Assembly: GCA_910588095.1 (NCBI GenBank)
Contig: CAJUQH010000001.1
Span: 253,435 to 317,434 of the forward strand
Source: an uncultured Eggerthellaceae bacterium
GTDB lineage: Bacteria; Actinomycetota; Coriobacteriia; Coriobacteriales; Eggerthellaceae
DNA length: 64,000 nt
Direction of reading: 5' to 3'
In this document: one piece after another, positions 37,770 through 54,873 of the stretch
Numbering within the stretch: position 1 is the first letter of the stretch
Layout: each line of letters starts with the position of its first letter
Translations under genes and position numbers: made by a program
Notes under the pieces: model-generated
What the model saw: only the letters and a program-made list of their open reading frames with translations
Told to the model about the DNA's origin: nothing
The model's database searches: none

Positions 37770-38068
37770 AGGAGCCCCCGTGCGCGAAGCCGGTCGAGCT
37801 TGATCTCAGCTTTCGTCATGTCATGGAAACGCGACTTCCGCGGTTCTGATATGGAGTCCACGAAATCGGCAGCCAGCTTCCAGCGCATGGCGTCGGGTGC
37901 CTGGTGGGCTTCCTCCTCATCGAGAAAAGAAGCATCCTGGTCCTTTATCAGCCGGTCATAGACGCGGTTGATCGCTTGCGAGGCATTCATGCCGGCATGC
38001 TTTAGCACGGCATTCCCTGCTGCCTTCTTCTGCGGGGTCATGCGCCCCGTCACCATTGCGGTTTCCAT
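37766..38068 (-). CDS. Antitoxin (RHH-type) of the PIN toxin
   Basis: The 100-residue product has a short N-terminal region resembling RelB/DinJ ribbon-helix-helix antitoxins (MTPQKKAAGNAVLKHAGMNASQAI) and a basic C-terminal tail that probably binds the toxin. It precedes and overlaps the toxin gene. A pair of direct repeats lies 22 bp upstream and may be its operator. An AAGGAGGTG ribosome site is present. Confidence 0.75.
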   Translation of the reverse strand: METAMVTGRMTPQKKAAGNAVLKHAGMNASQAINRVYDRLIKDQDASFLDEEEAHQAPDAMRWKLAADFVDSISEPRKSRFHDMTKAEIKLDRLRARGLL

Positions 38069-38090
38069 GGCGGCACCTCCTTTGCATCAG

Positions 38091-38113
38091 TGTACAACAA
38101 ATTGTGTACAACA
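38091..38113. promoter_or_regulatory. Direct-repeat operator candidate of the PIN toxin-antitoxin operon
   Basis: Two copies of TGTACAACA (38091-38099 and 38105-38113) are separated by 5 bp, a spacing of 14 bp from start to start. Each contains the palindrome TGTACA. The position just upstream of the antitoxin gene fits autoregulation. Confidence 0.55.
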
Positions 38114-38142
38114 TCTAGGAAAGCGTAACTGCTGAGCCGTTG

Positions 38143-38151
38143 CCCCCCCCC
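38143..38151. repeat. 9-bp C homopolymer upstream of the DUF6273-like protein gene
   Basis: Nine C lie 155 bp before ATG 38306, in the gap between the toxin-antitoxin operon and the frameshifted surface protein gene. Confidence 0.85.
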
Positions 38152-38305
38152 AGGAAGAGACTGCGCCGCTCGCCCGCACAGGGTCTTTGCTGCTGCGAGC
38201 TCTGGCATTTCGCGTGGGGAAGGGCCCGGTGCAGTTGACAATGCGGGCGCTGACCCGGTAACCTGCCGATATGACAAGCAAGCCTCCGCATGGAAGGAAG
38301 CGCCC

Positions 38306-40752
38306 ATGAGCGTTTCGACTGTGAAGAATGCGGCGGCGAGGCTCCTGGCGGTCGTGATGGCCGCCGTCTTGGCCCTGGGCATGGCGCCTGGCCTGGACTT
38401 TGCGGGGGGGGTAGTCATCTGACTGCCTCGGCCTCCGAGCAGGAGGCCGCCGCCCCTCTGCCCGCCGGCACCCTGGCGGGCTCGAGCCAAGATTCCCAAG
38501 ATGAAGGCGATGGCGCCAGCGACGGCGTTGTCGTTGCGTCTGGCGATGAGGGTCAAGCCCCCGAGGCTGACCTGCAGTCCGCGGACACGGCAGCTGCCGA
38601 CAGCGCAGGCAGCGCCACCGGCACCACCATCAAGATAGCGGTGTACCGGTCGAGCTATCCGCTCGTCTGGGACCTGAACGACGAGGGCTCATCGGACGTC
38701 ACGAAGGCCCAGTGGGACAAGCCGGCCTCCTGGCCTAAGGAGGGCTCTCCGGGTTCTGCGGTCGGGGCCTACGCGGGCTACACGGAGGCCGACGAGCCCA
38801 CGCGCACGGGCTTCGCGTTCTTGGGCTGGTCTGCGGTCGCTGACGACCCGACGGTGGCAGGCAAGCTCGACACGTTGGAGATACCCAAGGGCACCGAGCC
38901 TGTGGAGGGAGCTGATGGCGTGAAGTCCATAACCCTGCACGCCCTTTGGGCGCCCATCGAGTACTCGGTGGTGTTCGACCTCACCAAGAACCCAGAGGAC
39001 GCATCGGCCGTGCCCTCGTTCAGGTGGGAGGGCCTCAAGGGCACGTTCTCTGACCTCGGAGGTGGCCGCTACCGTCTCTCCGGGGTCACCTTGGAGGACT
39101 ACGACCCGGAGCGCGGCCTCATCGAGATAGCCACGCCCTCGAGGGGCACCGGCGGCTACCGGTTCCTCTCCTGGGCAGAGCCTGAGAGCCAGCAGTCGCC
39201 CACGGTGGCCATGCGGCCTGCCGGCACCTCCACGTGGTACGTGAACCCGGTCGCCCTCACCCACTACGACTACGAGCCGGTCTTGACGGCGCGCTGGTCG
39301 CTCAGCTTCGACGTGGACGTGCCAAGCCAGATAACCTTCGACGAGTACGACTCGCTCGAGATAGAGGGCAACCTCACCGACACCACCGACGAGGACGTGG
39401 TGGACGAGGAGTCGCCTGACAAGCACGACGCGGGCAAGATGGCCCACTTCTGCAGCCAATCCACCGCCGTGGACTACAAGATAGTGGCCTTGAAGTCCGA
39501 GATGCAGGCAGCGGCATCGGACATCCTGACCACGTCCGACTCCGCCAAGGCGACCCAAGAGCAGGTCCTCTCCGACGAGAAGCTGCTCAGCCTGTTCGCC
39601 GCCAATAACGCCTCGGAGTCCGCAGGCGTCCACTTCCGCTTGACCGATACCATCGACATGGACGACTCGTCCCGCTACGGCGCCTTCGTCATCCCCAAGC
39701 AGACGAAGGACTACTCGGATGCCGACTACTCCCGCGATGACGAGGAGCGCCTCTACGTGTCCTATAGGCTCAACCTCAGCAACCGCGTCGACGGCGCCTC
39801 CGAGCCCAACCATGGGCTTGTGACTCCCAGCAACGTCAACGAGGGCGACCGCACCCCCATCGCCAAGGTGTCCTACGAGTTCGCGGTGGCGGACCACGAC
39901 ACCGAGAAGGCTCCCATAGGTGACGGCCTCTACATCGATGACGGTGGCACCTTCTACGGCCTGGACTATATCAAGCGCGCCGCAGAGGACCTTTCTGCCA
40001 ACGGCACTGCCTCGCGCTACTACAGCCAGTTCAAAGGCTGGCTCGATGCTCAGGTGATGACCAACGGCAACCCCGGCCCTGGGCCCTACTTCCAGCTGAA
40101 GGTCGAAGGTGCGGCCGCCGATGACGGCTGCCTTCCCGTGCAGCTCATCGGCATCTGCCAGGACACCAAATCCGACGGCACCGGCAAGGCAGGCCTCACG
40201 TTCCAGATGCGCGATATCAACACCTACGGATTCGAGGCGAAGATGAATGCTACTGCCTCCAATGCTGGAGGGTGGGACGCATGCGCGCTGAGGAGCCTTC
40301 TGCGCTCGACGTTCCTGGGTAGCCTAGATGATTCGGTTCAGCTTGCCATAGTGCCCGTTGTGAAGTATCAACAGCTGCTCAGAAGCGAAACAGATGCTTC
40401 GACCAAGACGACCTTGCAGAGAACAGCTAGCGAGACCATATGGCTGCCAAGCATGTATGAGGTGTTCGGCAAGCCAGCCAATACTGCTGATTTCTCGGGC
40501 TTCACGCCCTCGGAGTCCCTTACGACCGTAGCGGACTATGCGCCTTTCCAATACCAGGCTTATCAGGGCAACAACGGTTCGGTTGCTAATGCGCGAGCCA
40601 TCAAGGACCTCAATGGCGGCGCTGCTCGTTGGTGGCTACGCTCTGCGTACTGGGGCGCTGTCAACTATTTCTGTGATGTGAGTCCGCAGGGAAGTCGAGA
40701 TGCCAACAGCGCCAACGTGCTCTATGGCGTGATCCCTGCCTTCTGCTTGTAG
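38306..40752 (+). CDS. Secreted InlB-repeat/DUF6273-like protein, frameshifted at a G8 tract
   Basis: ATG 38306 opens a clean signal peptide (ARLLAVVMAAVLALGMAPG). This frame meets TGA at 38420, just after a G8 run at 38404-38411. One extra G would join it to the long downstream frame and give an 815-residue secreted protein. That frame has an InlB-like unit (RTGFAFLGWSAV, ITLHALWAP), a long unassigned middle and a C-terminal DUF6273-like domain (ARWWLRSAYWG, GVIPAFCL). In the present state only a 38-residue peptide has the signal. A start in the downstream frame at 38290 gives an unlikely Arg/Gly/Cys-rich N-terminus. Phase variation or a base-call error are the options. Confidence 0.7.
38404..38411. 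repeat. 8-bp G homopolymer at the signal-peptide junction
   Basis: Eight G sit directly after the predicted signal peptide. Nine G (or six) would put the signal peptide in frame with the rest of the secreted protein. Confidence 0.9.
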
Positions 40753-40799
40753 ACGGGGAGAGAGCAGGCGGCGAGGCTGGCCCATGCGGCTTGTTCGAG

Positions 40800-40827
40800 G
40801 AAGCGCCCGCTCATCAGCGGGCGCTTC
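40800..40827 (+). terminator. Hairpin after the DUF6273-like gene
   Basis: A perfect 12-bp stem GAAGCGCCCGCT (40800-40811) with AGCGGGCGCTTC (40816-40827) and a CATC loop. No T tract follows. It shares the GAAGCGCCCG core with the hairpin at 24339. The rest of 40753-40979 shows no gene. Confidence 0.6.
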
Positions 40828-40979
40828 GGCATAGGGAGGCCTAGGCGAGTGGCCCTTCGGAGGCTGCAGGGTCGGAGGAGGGTCCAAGCGAGGGGCGCCC
40901 GGCTCTTCCCGCCTTGCCAACAGTGCCCCGCTCAGGGCCGTAAAAACCAAACAATTTCCACAGTTTGTAAAACTTTTTC

Positions 40980-41008
40980 TTGACGGTCACTTTTTGTATA
41001 TGTATCGT
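40980..41008 (+). promoter_or_regulatory. rpoBC promoter
   Basis: TTGACG (40980-40985), a 17-bp T-rich spacer and TATCGT (41003-41008), 55 bp before GTG 41063. The run AAAACTTTTTC upstream is AT-rich. Confidence 0.6.
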
Positions 41009-41062
41009 ATCCCCTTGCGTCTTTTTTCAGATTTACGGGTTTTTCGAAGGAGGAACATTCTC

Positions 41063-49064
<8,002 letters not shown>

Positions 49065-49081
<17 letters not shown>

Positions 49082-49565
49082 GACCTATACTCCAGCGAAC
49101 GAGGAAGCCCCGGTCTCTCAGATCGGGGCTTCTTTAGAAGCGCTGGCAACGGCCATAGCGGCGCGCCGCGGCACGGGCAGCTACACCGATTCGCTGCTGA
49201 GCGGCCCGGTGGATGCGCCGCTCAAGAAGCTCATGGAAGAAGCGGGAGAGGTGGCCCTGGCGGCGAAGGACGTCGAGGGCTGGGCCACGTCGGCCATCGC
49301 GTCGGCCCTGGCGCTCGACGCGCAGCAGGCCGAGCCGGCTGACGGGACCACCTTGTCGGTAGCCTTGCCCGAGGAATACTATCAGGCCGTCAACCACCTG
49401 CGCTACGAAGCGGCGGACGTGGCGTATCACCTCATGGTGGTGCTTGAGCGCTTCGGCATCGGGCCTGACGAGTTCGCAGCCGAGCTCAACAGCCGCATGA
49501 CCGAGGCCGAGCGGCCTGTGGGGGCTGCCATGCTGCGGCCCGACGACATCGAGAGGGGCAAGTAA
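49065..49565 (+). CDS. hisE: Phosphoribosyl-ATP pyrophosphatase HisE
   Basis: The MazG-fold core is clear: LKKLMEEAGEVALAAKD and LRYEAADVAYHLMVVLERFG. The enzyme performs step two of histidine synthesis. The start is awkward. Residues of the first helix (IGASLEALATAIAARR) are encoded by the 3' arm of an intrinsic terminator at 49104-49136, and no ATG, GTG or TTG lies in frame between that hairpin and the core. The nearest in-frame starts are ATG 49059 and 49065, inside the end of rpoC, without a good ribosome site. This implies coupling to rpoC and a terminator inside the coding region. Other his genes are not nearby. Confidence 0.8.
49104..49136 (+). terminator. Rho-independent terminator after rpoC, inside the hisE 5' coding region
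   Basis: GAAGCCCCG (49104-49112) pairs with CGGGGCTTC (49124-49132), with an 11-nt loop and TTT after the stem. It lies 23 bp after the rpoC stop. Confidence 0.75.
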
Positions 49566-49606
49566 GCCCTTCCCGTTTCCGCGCATCTGCAAGAAAGGAA
49601 TTGCTC

Positions 49607-50977
49607 ATGGCTAGATTGTTCGGCACCGACGGAGTGCGCGGCATCGCCAATGTCGAGCTGACCAACCGCATAGCGTACGGCCTGGGCCAGGCTGCGGTGC
49701 GGTTCCTCGGCAAGACCATCGTGGTGGGGCGCGACACGCGGCTTTCCGGCGACATGCTGCAGGCGGCCCTGGTGGCCGGCATCACGAGCGCTGGCGGTAC
49801 GGCGTTTTTGGCGGGCATCGTGCCCACGCCGGCGGTGGCTCTGCTCACGCGCAAGCTGAACGCTGCGGGCGGCGTGGTCATATCGGCCTCGCACAATCCC
49901 CCGGAGTACAACGGCATAAAGCTGTTCGACGGCCAGGGCTTCAAGCTGCCCGACGCCGCCGAGGATGCCATCGAGGAGTTCGTGATGGGCGGCGGCTTGG
50001 AAGGCGCGGTGCAGCGCGCCCAGCAGCAGGGCGAACCGGTCCAGATGCCCAGCGGTGGCGACGTGGGCATAGCCGTCGAGCTGCAGCAGGCATGCTCGAT
50101 GTACATCGAGCATGTGGTGGAGGCGGTGCGCAGCCAGGGCATCACGTTCGAGGGCCTGACGGTGGCGCTCGATACCGGCCATGGCGCTTCCTCCCACACG
50201 AGCGAGGAAGCCCTCACGCGGTTGGGCGCCACGGTGGTCACCATCAACGACGACTACGACGGCACCGACATCAACGTGGAGTGCGGCTCGACGCACCTGG
50301 AGCCCCTGCGCAAGCTGGTCGTGCAGAGCCAGGCCGATGTGGGCATCGCCCACGATGGCGACGCTGACCGCGTCATGCTCATGACTGCCCAGGGCGAAGC
50401 CCTCGATGGTGACGTGATAGAGGCGGTGTGCGCGCTGGACATGAAGCAGCGCGGAGTGCTGCCGGGCGATACCGTGGTGAGCACCGTCATGTGCAACCTG
50501 GGGTTCGTGCACGCCATGCGCGATGCGGGCATCGACGTGGTGCAGACCAAGGTGGGCGACCGCTACGTGCTGGAAGCCATGCGCGAGCATGGCTATGCCA
50601 TCGGTGGCGAGCAGTCGGGCCACATGATATTGCTCGACCACAACTCCACGGGCGACGGCCTCATGACGGCCGTGCAGTTCTTAGCGGCGGTGAAGCGCAG
50701 CGGCAAGACCATCGCCGAGGCGGCAGCGGTCATGCGCCGCTTCCCGCAGGAGCTTATCAACGTGCGCGTGGCCGACAAGCATACCGCCGTTGAGAACTCG
50801 CAGGTCAAAGAAGCGGTGGCGGCAGCCGAGCAGGCCCTTGGCGACGACGGCCGCGTGCTGCTGCGCCCTTCCGGCACCGAGCCGGTCATCCGCGTCATGG
50901 TGGAGGCGGGCAGCGAAGCCGTGGCTCAGCAGCAGGCGCGCGCCATCGCCGACGTGGTGGAGCATGCCTGCGCCTAG
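49607..50977 (+). CDS. glmM: Phosphoglucosamine mutase
   Basis: The 456-residue product starts at ATG 49607 behind AAAGGAA (a TTG at 49601 is in frame but closer to that site). FGTDGVRG, the phosphoserine loop SASHNP with Ser95, the metal loop DGDADR and RPSGTEP are present. GKLFDGQGFKL-type residues after the serine loop point to GlmM rather than a general hexomutase. It makes glucosamine-1-phosphate for peptidoglycan. Its 3' end overlaps the patatin gene by 14 bp. Confidence 0.95.
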   Translation: MARLFGTDGVRGIANVELTNRIAYGLGQAAVRFLGKTIVVGRDTRLSGDMLQAALVAGITSAGGTAFLAGIVPTPAVALLTRKLNAAGGVVISASHNPPEYNGIKLFDGQGFKLPDAAEDAIEEFVMGGGLEGAVQRAQQQGEPVQMPSGGDVGIAVELQQACSMYIEHVVEAVRSQGITFEGLTVALDTGHGASSHTSEEALTRLGATVVTINDDYDGTDINVECGSTHLEPLRKLVVQSQADVGIAHDGDADRVMLMTAQGEALDGDVIEAVCALDMKQRGVLPGDTVVSTVMCNLGFVHAMRDAGIDVVQTKVGDRYVLEAMREHGYAIGGEQSGHMILLDHNSTGDGLMTAVQFLAAVKRSGKTIAEAAAVMRRFPQELINVRVADKHTAVENSQVKEAVAAAEQALGDDGRVLLRPSGTEPVIRVMVEAGSEAVAQQQARAIADVVEHACA

Positions 50978-51869
50978 CGTCAACATCGCCGATGCCGCCC
51001 TCATCTTCGAGGGTGGCGGCATGCGCGCGAGCTATACGGCTGGCGCGGTGGTCACGCTCATAGAGGCTGATCTGGGGTTCGCCGACGTGTTCGGCATCTC
51101 GGCGGGCTCCAGCCATACGGCCAATTACGTCGCGCGCGATGCCCAGCGCGCCCGCGCAGCCTTCACCGATTTCGTTACGTACCCGGGCTTCGGCGGCCTG
51201 GGTTCGTTCTTGCGCGGCAATGGCTACTTCAATGGGCCTTACCTGTACGAGGGTATTGCCGAGCAGATGGCTGCCACCGGCGACCCGCTGGCTTTCAAGT
51301 GGGATGTCTTCTGCGCGAACCCGGCCCAGGTGCATATCGAGGCCTTCGACTGGGACACGGGCGACACGGTGGCGTGGACCAAGGCCGACATGCCCACCAT
51401 GCGCGACCTGCTGTTGCGGGTGCGCGCTTCGTCGACCATGCCCCTGTTCATGCCGCCCACCACCATCGACGGGCGCACTTACATGGATGGCGGCATGGGC
51501 ACGAGCTGGGGCATCCCGCTCCACCGCGCCCAGGCTTGCGGTTACGAGCGCTTCTTCATCGTGCGCACCCAGTCGCGCGGCTACCGCAAGAAGCCCATGG
51601 GGAAGGCCGCCCAGGCTGCGTTCCGTCTGCTGTTCTGCAAGCATCCTCTGGTGGCGCAGGCCACCATCGAGCGCTGGCAGCACTACAACGCCCTGCTCGA
51701 TGAGGTGGAGCAGCTTGAGCGCCAGGGCGCGGCTTACGTGTTCTACCCCGAGAGCATGGCCGTCACGAACCGCACCACCGATCACGCGGCGCTCGTGGCC
51801 AGCTATGAGGCCGGGTACGCCCAGGCCCAGCGCGAGCTCGAAGCCTGGCACCGCTTCCTCAGCCGCTGA
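50964..51869 (+). CDS. Patatin-like phospholipase (YjjU-type)
   Basis: ATG 50964 inside the end of glmM gives 301 residues and starts just before the oxyanion loop GGGMR (17-21). The nucleophile elbow GISAGS carries Ser46, and the catalytic Asp is in DGG at about residue 175. This Ser-Asp dyad defines patatin lipases, which hydrolyse membrane phospholipids. No signal peptide is visible, so it acts from the cytoplasmic side. It is coupled to glmM by overlap. Confidence 0.9.
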   Translation: MPAPSVNIADAALIFEGGGMRASYTAGAVVTLIEADLGFADVFGISAGSSHTANYVARDAQRARAAFTDFVTYPGFGGLGSFLRGNGYFNGPYLYEGIAEQMAATGDPLAFKWDVFCANPAQVHIEAFDWDTGDTVAWTKADMPTMRDLLLRVRASSTMPLFMPPTTIDGRTYMDGGMGTSWGIPLHRAQACGYERFFIVRTQSRGYRKKPMGKAAQAAFRLLFCKHPLVAQATIERWQHYNALLDEVEQLERQGAAYVFYPESMAVTNRTTDHAALVASYEAGYAQAQRELEAWHRFLSR

Positions 51870-52266
51870 GCCTGTCTGTGCTTCGTGCGACGTAGTCCGC
51901 TCCGCGTTTATTCATAGCAAGAGGGCGCTTTAACTCCTAACCCCATCCACCGCATTCCTTGGTGCAATGCTTAGTAGGCATTCGTCAGGCAGGATCGACT
52001 ACAACCTTCCGGTTGTCCGGCTATCGCCTGGTTCGATTGCTGCAGCACGCACGGCAACCTGCGGATTGTTCCGCTGGTATTCGCCCGGTGCTTTCCGCGA
52101 TGGTTCGCCGACAAGGTACCGGCAGCATTCCTGATGGATGGCCGCTGCGGCCCCGGTATTAGTCCGGCTGTTTTGCTGGAGCTGTGTCGATTTTTGCGGA
52201 TACGGCTTCGCTAGGATGGGATCAGATATAAGGCATTCACCGCATCCGAGAGAGGAGCTAGCGTCC
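51870..52266 (+). other. 397-bp gene-free region upstream of the Rpn-family gene
   Basis: No gene or clear promoter is seen. A small perfect hairpin ACAACC-TTCC-GGTTGT lies at 52001-52016 and an AATGC/GCATT hairpin just before it (about 51965-51982). A GAGAGGAG ribosome site belongs to the next gene. It may hold a decayed gene or an untranslated leader. Confidence 0.4.
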
Positions 52267-53079
52267 ATGGACGAACGGACCCGCTATCCCATCACCTGCG
52301 CCCCTGTCTTCGACATGGTCATGCGCGATGCCAGCCTGTGCCGCAGCTTCGTGGAGCGCGTGCTCGGCATCGAGATAGGGTCCATCTCTTACCATGCCAT
52401 AGAGCATGTCACGTCTCCTGCCCTCGACGCGCGCGGCGTGCGCCTTGATGCCTTCTTGAAGGGCACGGGCGCGGTGTACAACATAGAGATGCAGGCCTAC
52501 CGCCAAGCGGCCCTCGGCAAGCGCCTGCGCTACCATCAGGCGGCGCTTGACACGGAAGCCTCCGAGAAGGGCTCTGAGTTCAAGGGGCTGCCGGAGAGCT
52601 ACATCGTGTTCGTGTGCGACTACGACCCGTTCAAGCTCGGGCTTCCGGTCTACGACATCGAGCGCACGTGCGCGCAGGCACCAGGGCTTGTGGTAGGGGA
52701 TGCCTCGCACTGGCGCGTGCTCAATGCGCGGGCTTGGGCAGCAGAGCCTGACCCTGGGCTCGGCAAGCTGCTAGAATATATAGCGACAGGCAACCCCGAT
52801 GATGCGCTGACCGAACGGCTCGATGCCATGGTCGACGACATCAACGCAGACCCTGAACGGAGGGCGCGCATGAACGGCTTCATGACCCTTGAGCACAGCA
52901 TGGCAGCCCTTGCTGCGGAGCGCTATGAGGAAGGCGAGGCAGCTGGTATGGAGAAGGCTCAAGCCCGCTATGGGGCGCTCGTCGACCGCCTGCTCGATGA
53001 CAATCGCCTCGACGACCTCAAGCAATCAGCTGCCGACCCGCAGCGGCTCGAAGCGCTTTTCAAAGAGTACGACCTGTAG
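52267..53079 (+). CDS. Rpn-family recombination-promoting nuclease / PD-(D/E)XK transposase-like protein
   Basis: The 270-residue product starts at ATG 52267 after GAGAGGAG. The first half matches the Rpn/PDDEXK_2 family: MVMRDASLCRSFVERVL, RLDAFLKGTGAVYNIEMQ with the catalytic Asp and Glu-x-Gln, and YIVFVCDYDPF. The C-terminal part is a helical region ending in YGALVDRLLDDNRLDDL, common in this family. These proteins are DNA nucleases spread by horizontal transfer and can promote RecA-independent recombination. No flanking inverted repeats are seen, so it is not clearly part of an IS. Confidence 0.85.
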   Translation: MDERTRYPITCAPVFDMVMRDASLCRSFVERVLGIEIGSISYHAIEHVTSPALDARGVRLDAFLKGTGAVYNIEMQAYRQAALGKRLRYHQAALDTEASEKGSEFKGLPESYIVFVCDYDPFKLGLPVYDIERTCAQAPGLVVGDASHWRVLNARAWAAEPDPGLGKLLEYIATGNPDDALTERLDAMVDDINADPERRARMNGFMTLEHSMAALAAERYEEGEAAGMEKAQARYGALVDRLLDDNRLDDLKQSAADPQRLEALFKEYDL

Positions 53080-53151
53080 GCTCATTGCGCGAGCATCCAT
53101 CGCCATCAGCCCTTAAGCCATCGCTCGGCTGCCTCACGGCAGGATCAGCTA

Positions 53152-53179
53152 TTGCACAATCGCAGATTTGTGCTACCAT
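53152..53179 (+). promoter_or_regulatory. Promoter of the argG leader
   Basis: TTGCAC (53152-53157), a 16-bp spacer and TACCAT (53174-53179) preceded by TGC. Transcription would start at about 53186, 24 nt before the leader peptide. Confidence 0.5.
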
Positions 53180-53209
53180 GCTCAAGACGCGAACTTAAGG
53201 AAGGCAGCG

Positions 53210-53305
53210 ATGCAGCTCGAAAAGGCACACATTTTCGATACGGCTCCCGTAGCCGGTGCTGCTGCATATCTGCGCGCTCGCGCTAACCGACGACGACTCA
53301 GCTAG
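53210..53305 (+). CDS. Arginine leader peptide (attenuator) upstream of argG
   Basis: ATG 53210 follows a strong AAGGAAGG site and encodes 31 residues ending LRARANRRRLS. Five of residues 22-29 are Arg: two CGC codons and then CGA-CGA-CGA (codons 27-29, 53288-53296). CGA is otherwise uncommon in these genes, which mostly use CGC. The last Arg codons overlap the 5' arm of an intrinsic terminator. The peptide starts 248 bp before argG. This is the layout of a ribosome-stalling leader peptide: low charged Arg-tRNA would stall the ribosome on the CGA run and block the terminator. Function is inferred from the architecture. Confidence 0.8.
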   Translation: MQLEKAHIFDTAPVAGAAAYLRARANRRRLS

Positions 53306-53322
53306 AGTCGCCGTTTCTTTTT
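53291..53322 (+). terminator. Attenuator terminator of argGH
   Basis: CGACGACTC (53291-53299) pairs with GAGTCGCCG (53305-53313) with one A-C mismatch, loop AGCTA, followed by TTTCTTTTT (53314-53322). The stem begins inside the Arg codon run and the leader stop codon lies at the loop. Confidence 0.8.
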
Positions 53323-53457
53323 GGGGGCGCTACCCAGACGCCCTCGCAAAAACCCGAACGGCATAGGCTCGACTAACCCGCGCAGCTTCGGTGCGTTCCG
53401 GCCCGGTTGCGCTCTGGGCTCTCGCGCGCTGGCTATCAAGGAAAGGAAACGATCATC

Positions 53458-54786
53458 ATGGCGCAGAAGGAAAAGGCGATACTGGCATACTCCGGCGGTC
53501 TTGACACCTCGGTGTGCATCAAGTGGCTGCAGGAGAAGTACGACCTCGACGTCATCGCGGTGGTGGGCGACGTGGGGCAGGAGCATTCCGGCCTCGAGGC
53601 CGTGAAGGCCAAGGCCCTGGCAACCGGCGCGGTCGAGTGCCTAGTGGTCGACATGCGCGAGACCTTCGCCGCGGAATATCTGAGCTGCGCCATGGCCGCC
53701 AACGCCATGTACGAGAACAAGTACCCCCTCGTGAGCGCCCTCTCGCGGCCGCTCATCGTGAAGCACCTCGTGGACGCCGCCCATACCTACGGCGCCAAGT
53801 ACATCGCCCACGGCTGCACGGGCAAGGGCAACGACCAGGTGCGCTTCGAGGCATCCATCCTCATGCTGGACCCCTCCCTCGAGATCATCGCGCCGGTGCG
53901 CGATTGGGACCTGGGCTGCCGGGCCGACGAGATGGCCTGGGCCGAGGCTCACGGCATCAGCGTGCCCACCACCCAGGCTTCGCCGTATTCCATCGACGAC
54001 AACCTGTGGGGCCGGGCCATCGAGTGCGGCGTGCTGGAGGACCCCTGGGCCGAGCCGCCGGCTGACATCTACACCATGACCACCGACCCCATGCAGGCGC
54101 CCGACGAGCCCACCTACGTCGAGGTGTCCTTCGAGGCGGGCATCCCCTGCGCGCTGGACGGCAAGGCCATGAGCTTCCTCGACATCGTCTACGCCATGAA
54201 CGACATCGCCGGCTCCAACGGCTTCGGCCGCATCGACATGGTGGAGAACCGGCTCGTGGGCGTGAAGAGCCGCGAGTGCTACGAGGCCCCCGGCGCCCTG
54301 GCCCTCATCCAGGCCCACAAAGCGCTCGAAGACCTCACCCTCGAGCGGGGCGTCCTGCACTACAAGCTGGGCATCGAGCAGACCTGGGCCGAGCAGGTGT
54401 ACAACGGCCTGTGGTTCTCGCCGCTGAAGGAGGCCCTGGACGCCTTCCTGGCCAACACCCAGCAGTGCGTCACCGGCACCGTCAAGCTGAAGCTCTACAA
54501 GGGCAATTGCACGGTGGTCGGCCGCAAGAGCGACTATTCCCTGTACAATTACGAGCTAGCCACGTACGATGCCACCGACCAGTTCGACCATCAGGCCGCC
54601 AAGGGCTTCATCGATCTGCACGTGCTCACCTGCAAGGAGTGGGCGAAGAACCGGCTGGACATGGGCGTCGACCTGCACCAGTTCAAGGCGGTGGCCTCCA
54701 CGGCTGACGAGTTCACAGCTACCAACTCGGCCGTGGTCGAGGAAGCCGAGGCCGTCATGAAGGCTGCGGACAAGGTGAAGGCCTAA
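53458..54786 (+). CDS. argG: Argininosuccinate synthase
   Basis: The 442-residue product has the ATP-pyrophosphatase P-loop AYSGGLDTS near residue 10 and GCTGKGNDQVRFE, the ATP/citrulline site. It joins citrulline and aspartate at the cost of ATP to AMP, the penultimate step of arginine synthesis. An AAGGAAAGG ribosome site precedes ATG 53458. The 5' region carries the leader-peptide attenuator, and argH follows in the same transcript. Confidence 0.97.
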   Translation: MAQKEKAILAYSGGLDTSVCIKWLQEKYDLDVIAVVGDVGQEHSGLEAVKAKALATGAVECLVVDMRETFAAEYLSCAMAANAMYENKYPLVSALSRPLIVKHLVDAAHTYGAKYIAHGCTGKGNDQVRFEASILMLDPSLEIIAPVRDWDLGCRADEMAWAEAHGISVPTTQASPYSIDDNLWGRAIECGVLEDPWAEPPADIYTMTTDPMQAPDEPTYVEVSFEAGIPCALDGKAMSFLDIVYAMNDIAGSNGFGRIDMVENRLVGVKSRECYEAPGALALIQAHKALEDLTLERGVLHYKLGIEQTWAEQVYNGLWFSPLKEALDAFLANTQQCVTGTVKLKLYKGNCTVVGRKSDYSLYNYELATYDATDQFDHQAAKGFIDLHVLTCKEWAKNRLDMGVDLHQFKAVASTADEFTATNSAVVEEAEAVMKAADKVKA

Positions 54787-54846
54787 GCGCAGCGCGCAGG
54801 CACGCAGGAAGCACGCGGGGCAGGGGGCAGAACCCCTTGTCCCAGG

Positions 54847-54873
54847 GCATGGCAGGGGAGCACCCTGCCATGC
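54847..54873 (+). repeat. Perfect hairpin between argG and argH
   Basis: GCATGGCAGGG (54847-54857) pairs with CCCTGCCATGC (54863-54873), 11 bp with a GAGCA loop, 27 bp before the argH start. No T tract follows, so it is not a standard terminator; it may protect mRNA ends or tune argH expression. Confidence 0.6.
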
